Positions 12,960 through 16,057 of a stretch of 16,057 nucleotides of DNA are shown here, piece by piece. Source of the stretch: Flavobacterium sp. (lineage in GTDB: Bacteria; Bacteroidota; Bacteroidia; Flavobacteriales; Flavobacteriaceae); NCBI GenBank assembly GCA_017984035.1, contig JAGOAF010000032.1, positions 1 through 16,057 on the forward strand, read 5' to 3'. Each line of letters starts with the position of its first letter. Position 1 is the stretch's first letter. The translations under genes and the position numbers were made by a program. The notes under the pieces are model-generated. The model ran no database searches. It was not told the origin of the DNA and was given only the letters and a program-made list of their open reading frames with translations.

Positions 12960-13307
12960 ATGAACATTTTTGTGGGAAGTCTTCCATTCAGTATTGAGGA
13001 AGCAGATTTAAGAGAGTCTTTCGAGGCTTACGGAGCAGTAGATTCAGTAAAAATTATTACTGACAAATTCACTGGTAGAAGTAAAGGTTTTGGTTTTGTT
13101 GAAATGCCAAGCGACGAGGAAGCTCAAAAAGCAATTGACGAATTGAATGGTGCAACTGTTCAAGGACGTTCAATCGTAGTAAACAAATCTGAGCCTAAAC
13201 CAGAAGGCGAAAGAAGAAGTTTTAACAACAACCGTGGTGGAGATTCACGCGGAGGTTACGGAAACAACCGTGGCGGTGGAGACCGTGGAGGTAGAGGAGG
13301 ATATTAA
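12960..13307 (+). CDS. Single-RRM RNA-binding protein with RGG-rich tail
   Basis: A 115-residue RNA-binding protein. One RRM domain (about 1-78) carries RNP2 IFVGSL (residues 3-8) and RNP1 KGFGFVEM (42-49), with the aromatic Phe residues that stack on RNA bases. The C-terminal tail (about 86-115) is Gly/Arg/Asn-rich with five RGG triplets (92, 97, 104, 109, 112) and ends RGGY. This layout resembles cyanobacterial and flavobacterial RRM proteins and eukaryotic glycine-rich RNA-binding proteins. In bacteria, roles in cold response or RNA chaperoning have been suggested; the target here is unknown. The gene diverges from rpsP, has a short leader and ends at a strong terminator, so it is monocistronic. 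Confidence 0.93.
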   Translation: MNIFVGSLPFSIEEADLRESFEAYGAVDSVKIITDKFTGRSKGFGFVEMPSDEEAQKAIDELNGATVQGRSIVVNKSEPKPEGERRSFNNNRGGDSRGGYGNNRGGGDRGGRGGY

Positions 13308-13325
13308 TATTTTTTCTTTATATAT

Positions 13326-13358
13326 AAAAAGGTGTCAATGAAAATTGACACCTTTTTT
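13326..13358. terminator. Bidirectional terminator between the RRM gene and leuB
   Basis: GGTGTCAAT (13331-13339) pairs perfectly with ATTGACACC (13344-13352) around a GAAA tetraloop. Five A precede it and six T follow (13353-13358). It ends the RRM transcript on + and the cimA-leuB transcript on -, 19 bp past the leuB stop. Confidence 0.94.
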
Positions 13359-13377
13359 ATTTTAATCAGTTTGTGAA

Positions 13378-14439
13378 TTACAAATTAGCCACTAACCAAT
13401 CGCCTACTTCACTTGTTTTGTATGCTTTTGATCCTTTTGGAGCTAAATCTTCTGTCACAATTCCTTGTTCTAATGATTTGTTCACTACGTTTCTGATGGC
13501 TTCGGCTTCAGCTTTTAATCCGAAAGCATCTTCAAACATCATAGCCGCTGATAATATAGTAGCCAATGGATTAGCAATATTCAATCCGGTAGCTTGAGGA
13601 TACGATCCGTGAATAGGTTCGTATAATGAAGTATGTTCTCCTACTGAAGCTGATGGCATTAATCCCATTGATCCTGAAATTACAGAAGCTTCATCCGTTA
13701 AAATGTCTCCGAACAAATTCTCTGTGATTAATACATCATACGAATTTGGCCATTGTACCAATCGCATCGCCACCGCATCTACAAATTCATAGGATACTTC
13801 CACTTCTGGATAGTCTTTTTCCATTGCTTGCACTGTTTCTCTCCACAAACGAGAGGTTTCTAATACGTTGGCTTTGTCTACACAACATAGTTTTTTGCTA
13901 CGCGTCATGGCTAATTCAAAACCTTTTTTAGCCAAACGTTGTACTTCAGCTCTAGTGTACACACAGTTGTCAAAAGCAGTATCGCCGTTGTCTTTTCTTC
14001 CTTTTTCACCAAAGTAAATTCCGCCAGTTAACTCTCTTAAGAAAACCAAATCAGTACCTTCAATGCGTTCTCTTTTTAAAGGAGAATTGTCAATTAAAGA
14101 AGGGAATGTAAAAGTGGGACGCACATTGGCAAACAAACCTAATTTTTTGCGCATCAACAATAATCCTTGTTCAGGACGTACTTTTGCCGAAGGATCGTTG
14201 TCGTATTTTGGGTGTCCAATAGCACCAAATAAAACCGCATCGGCTTGCATACAGATGTCGTGTGTTTCATCAGGATAAGGAACCCCAACAGCATCGATAG
14301 CACAAGCACCAGTTAATGCTGGCGTCCAGTTGATTTCGTGATTGAATTTTTTTGCAATAGCATCCGAAACTTTTACAGCTTCATTAATTACTTCAGGTCC
14401 TATTCCGTCTCCGGCTAAAAGTGCAATATTAAATTTCAT
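13378..14439 (-). CDS. leuB: 3-isopropylmalate dehydrogenase
   Basis: It oxidises and decarboxylates 3-isopropylmalate to 2-oxoisocaproate with NAD+ in leucine synthesis. The same enzyme class converts beta-methylmalate to 2-oxobutyrate in the citramalate route to isoleucine. The 353-residue protein has LLAGDGIGPEV at the N terminus. It also has the family segments LRELTGGIYFGEKG and ENLFGDILTDEASVISGSMG with the metal-binding aspartates, and the C-terminal YEPIHGSYPQATG that contacts NAD. Length and motifs are normal. The ATG at 14439 begins MKFNIALLAGDG. It lies 86 bp downstream of the citramalate-synthase-like gene on the same strand, so they are probably co-transcribed. A strong terminator follows. 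Confidence 0.96.
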   Translation of the reverse strand: MKFNIALLAGDGIGPEVINEAVKVSDAIAKKFNHEINWTPALTGACAIDAVGVPYPDETHDICMQADAVLFGAIGHPKYDNDPSAKVRPEQGLLLMRKKLGLFANVRPTFTFPSLIDNSPLKRERIEGTDLVFLRELTGGIYFGEKGRKDNGDTAFDNCVYTRAEVQRLAKKGFELAMTRSKKLCCVDKANVLETSRLWRETVQAMEKDYPEVEVSYEFVDAVAMRLVQWPNSYDVLITENLFGDILTDEASVISGSMGLMPSASVGEHTSLYEPIHGSYPQATGLNIANPLATILSAAMMFEDAFGLKAEAEAIRNVVNKSLEQGIVTEDLAPKGSKAYKTSEVGDWLVANL

Positions 14440-14450
14440 TATAAAATATT

Positions 14451-14513
14451 TTATTTAAAGATTGAATTATTTAAAGATTTAAAGATTGAAGTTTTAATTT
14501 TTCAATTTTTAAA
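14451..14513. repeat. Short direct and inverted repeats between cimA and leuB
   Basis: ATTTAAAGATT occurs three times: 14453-14463, 14470-14480 and 14477-14487, with the last two overlapping; copies one and three continue as GAA. TTTAAAGATTGAA (14478-14490) also faces TTCAATTTTTAAA (14501-14513), giving a 13-position hairpin with one non-Watson-Crick position. The segment fills most of the 86-bp intergenic gap. It may be a replication-slippage product, a processing hairpin or a regulator site. Confidence 0.55.
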
Positions 14514-14525
14514 TCATTTTATTTT

Positions 14526-16052
14526 TTAATTTGTAACCACATTCAGCATTTTTTGAGTGGCAACAATTGCCGCTACTGTTTGATCGGAGTCCAATCCGCG
14601 GGTTTTAAATTCTTTGCCGTTGTTGGTCCAAGTGATAATAGTTTCGCATAGTGCATCCGAACTACTTCCAGGAGGGATTCGCACAGCGTAATCTATTAAT
14701 TTTGGCAAACTCATTTTTTTACTTTTGTAAATTTTGGCCAAAGCATTCATAAAAGCATCAAATTGTCCATCCCCTTGTGCATTTTCTTCGATAATTTCTC
14801 CATCAATTTTCAGACAAAGTGTTGTCGAAGGGCGCATTCCTTTTGCATGTACTAAAACGTAAGATGCTACAGTGATGCGTTCTTCGTAAGTTTGGCTATC
14901 CAATACATCTGAGATGATGTACGGTAAATCTTCTTTGGTAACGGTTTCTTTTTTGTCACCCAATTCGATAATGCGTTGGGTAACCAATTTTAAATCTTCT
15001 TGGTTCAGCTGTAATCCTAATTCTTGAAGGTTTTTTTCGATATTGGCTTTTCCGGAAGTTTTTCCTAAAGCATATTTTCGTTTTCTACCAAAACGTTCTG
15101 GAAGTAAATCATTGAAATACAGGTTGTTTTTGTTGTCTCCATCAGCATGAATACCTGCGGTTTGTGTAAAAACATTATCTCCTACAATCGGTTTGTTGGC
15201 TGGAATTCGATACCCTGTAAAGGTTTCTACTAATTTACTCACCGAGTACAATGACGATTCTTTAACGTTGATGCTTACTTCTGGAATAAAATCATTAATT
15301 ACAGCAACAGTGCTTTCAAGTGGTGCGTTTCCGGCACGTTCTCCCATTCCGTTTACAGTAACGTGTAATCCATGAATGCCTGCTTTTACAGCTTCAATTG
15401 CATTCGCAACACTTAAATCGTAATCGTTATGTGCGTGAAAATCAAAATGAGTATTGGGGTATTTAGCCGTAATTTTTGAAATAAATTCAAATGTCTCTGA
15501 CGGAATTAAAACTCCCAAAGTATCTGGCAATAAAATTCTTTTGATCGGTTGTTGTGTCAAAAAATCCAAATACTGAAAAACATAATCCGGAGAATTACGC
15601 ATACCATTACTCCAATCTTCTAAATAGACGTTGGTTTCAATGTTATTCGCTTTTGCCAAAGCAATGGCTTGTGCAATTTCAGTAAAATGTTGTTCAGGTG
15701 TTTTCTTTAGTTGATGGGTTAAATGGTTGAGCGATCCCTTAGTCAATAAATTTTGAACTTTGGCCCCCGCTTTTTTCATCCATTCAATAGAAACACCGCC
15801 GTCTACAAAAGAGAGAACTTCAATTTTGTCGGTATATCCTTTGGCGGAAGCCCATTCCATAATCCCTTTCACTCCTTGAAATTCTCCTTCGCTCACGCGC
15901 GCCGAAGCAATTTCGATGCGATCAATATGAAGTTCTTCAAGCAACAATTGTGCAATGGTTAATTTTTCTGCAGCAGAAAACGATACTCCCGATGTTTGTT
16001 CTCCATCGCGAAGTGTCGTGTCCATTATTTCAATTTTTCTTTTTCCCATCAT
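14526..16052 (-). CDS. cimA: (R)-citramalate synthase-like enzyme of the isopropylmalate synthase family
   Basis: It condenses acetyl-CoA with a 2-oxo acid. The 508-residue protein has the TIM barrel start IMDTTLRDGEQ (catalytic Arg15-Asp16), metal ligands in HAHND (206-210), NGMGERAGNAPLES (234-247) and a C-terminal LeuA-dimer regulatory domain (about 385-505). The sequence is very like the characterised Leptospira citramalate synthase, including NVYLEDWSNGMRNSPDYV. Residues matching its pyruvate pocket (Leu80, Leu103, Tyr143) and Glu145 are present. I therefore favour citramalate synthase over 2-isopropylmalate synthase; the product makes 2-oxobutyrate for isoleucine with LeuC/D and LeuB. 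The regulatory domain implies feedback inhibition. ATGs at 16052 and 16049 are both possible starts; the window ends 5 bases upstream, so the promoter and any longer start are unseen. Confidence 0.85.
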   Translation of the reverse strand: MMGKRKIEIMDTTLRDGEQTSGVSFSAAEKLTIAQLLLEELHIDRIEIASARVSEGEFQGVKGIMEWASAKGYTDKIEVLSFVDGGVSIEWMKKAGAKVQNLLTKGSLNHLTHQLKKTPEQHFTEIAQAIALAKANNIETNVYLEDWSNGMRNSPDYVFQYLDFLTQQPIKRILLPDTLGVLIPSETFEFISKITAKYPNTHFDFHAHNDYDLSVANAIEAVKAGIHGLHVTVNGMGERAGNAPLESTVAVINDFIPEVSINVKESSLYSVSKLVETFTGYRIPANKPIVGDNVFTQTAGIHADGDNKNNLYFNDLLPERFGRKRKYALGKTSGKANIEKNLQELGLQLNQEDLKLVTQRIIELGDKKETVTKEDLPYIISDVLDSQTYEERITVASYVLVHAKGMRPSTTLCLKIDGEIIEENAQGDGQFDAFMNALAKIYKSKKMSLPKLIDYAVRIPPGSSSDALCETIITWTNNGKEFKTRGLDSDQTVAAIVATQKMLNVVTN

Positions 16053-16057
16053 CAATT

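Noticed and set aside
13326..13358. Possible CRISPR-like or mobile-element inverted repeat
   Set aside because: The single perfect stem with a GAAA loop and flanking A/T runs is fully explained as a bidirectional terminator; no second copy or spacer pattern exists.
14063..14278. 71-residue + strand frame inside leuB
   Set aside because: Shadow of leuB, whose motifs run through this stretch on the other strand.
14451..14513. Miniature transposable element or CRISPR array
   Set aside because: Copies are too short, partly overlapping and AT-rich, with no target-site duplication and no regular spacers.
1..16057. Genomic island, defence system, prophage or biosynthetic cluster
   Set aside because: Genes are housekeeping or common Flavobacteriaceae genes with uniform AT-rich composition; no integrase, transposase, toxin, nuclease or tRNA junction is present.

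Overview
The window looks like an ordinary chromosomal segment from the phylum Bacteroidota, most likely family Flavobacteriaceae and close to Flavobacterium. Three things point there. The DNA is AT-rich. Several genes are preceded by the Bacteroidota sigma-A -7 box TAnnTTTG and have A-rich starts without Shine-Dalgarno sequences. The protein set is typical of the group: a TonB receptor with an N-terminal carboxypeptidase-regulatory-like domain, an S16 protein with a long Ala/Glu tail, an Mrp protein without CxxC, and a single-RRM protein with a Gly-rich tail. I see no insertion sequence, prophage, CRISPR array, tRNA or rRNA. The longest stretch without a gene is 239 bp.

Layout. The left part (1-8600) reads on the + strand: mscL, asd, a small His/Cys-containing membrane protein next to a ZnuD-like TonB receptor, a secreted SnoaL/NTF2-like protein, trmB, a LysE-family exporter, an alkyltransferase-like protein, and an Fe-S cluster group of mrp, an Nfu-domain gene and a 2Fe-2S ferredoxin. 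A bidirectional terminator at 8597-8628 separates this from a - strand block. In its transcription order that block is rpsP-rimM-trmN (12720 to 10776), a glutaryl-CoA dehydrogenase-like gene with its own promoter, and a DUF3050 gene. An RRM/RGG gene diverges from rpsP. A second bidirectional terminator (13326-13358) closes both the RRM gene and a - strand cimA-leuB pair that runs off the right end.

How genes work together. asd feeds the aspartate family of amino acids. cimA and leuB give a threonine-independent route from pyruvate to 2-oxobutyrate for isoleucine, and leuB also serves leucine synthesis. Mrp and Nfu are Fe-S carriers, and the ferredoxin beside them is a likely client. rpsP, rimM, trmN and trmB serve ribosome and tRNA maturation. 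The small protein plus TonB receptor may form a metal-acquisition module.

No clearly new large system is visible. The best leads are an identical 11-nt sequence (CCCTTAATTAA) directly downstream of the -7 boxes of the divergent rpsP and RRM promoters; a predicted leaderless mRNA for the small metal-ligand-rich protein; an Mrp with only one cysteine; and a palindrome over the predicted start site of the glutaryl-CoA dehydrogenase gene.
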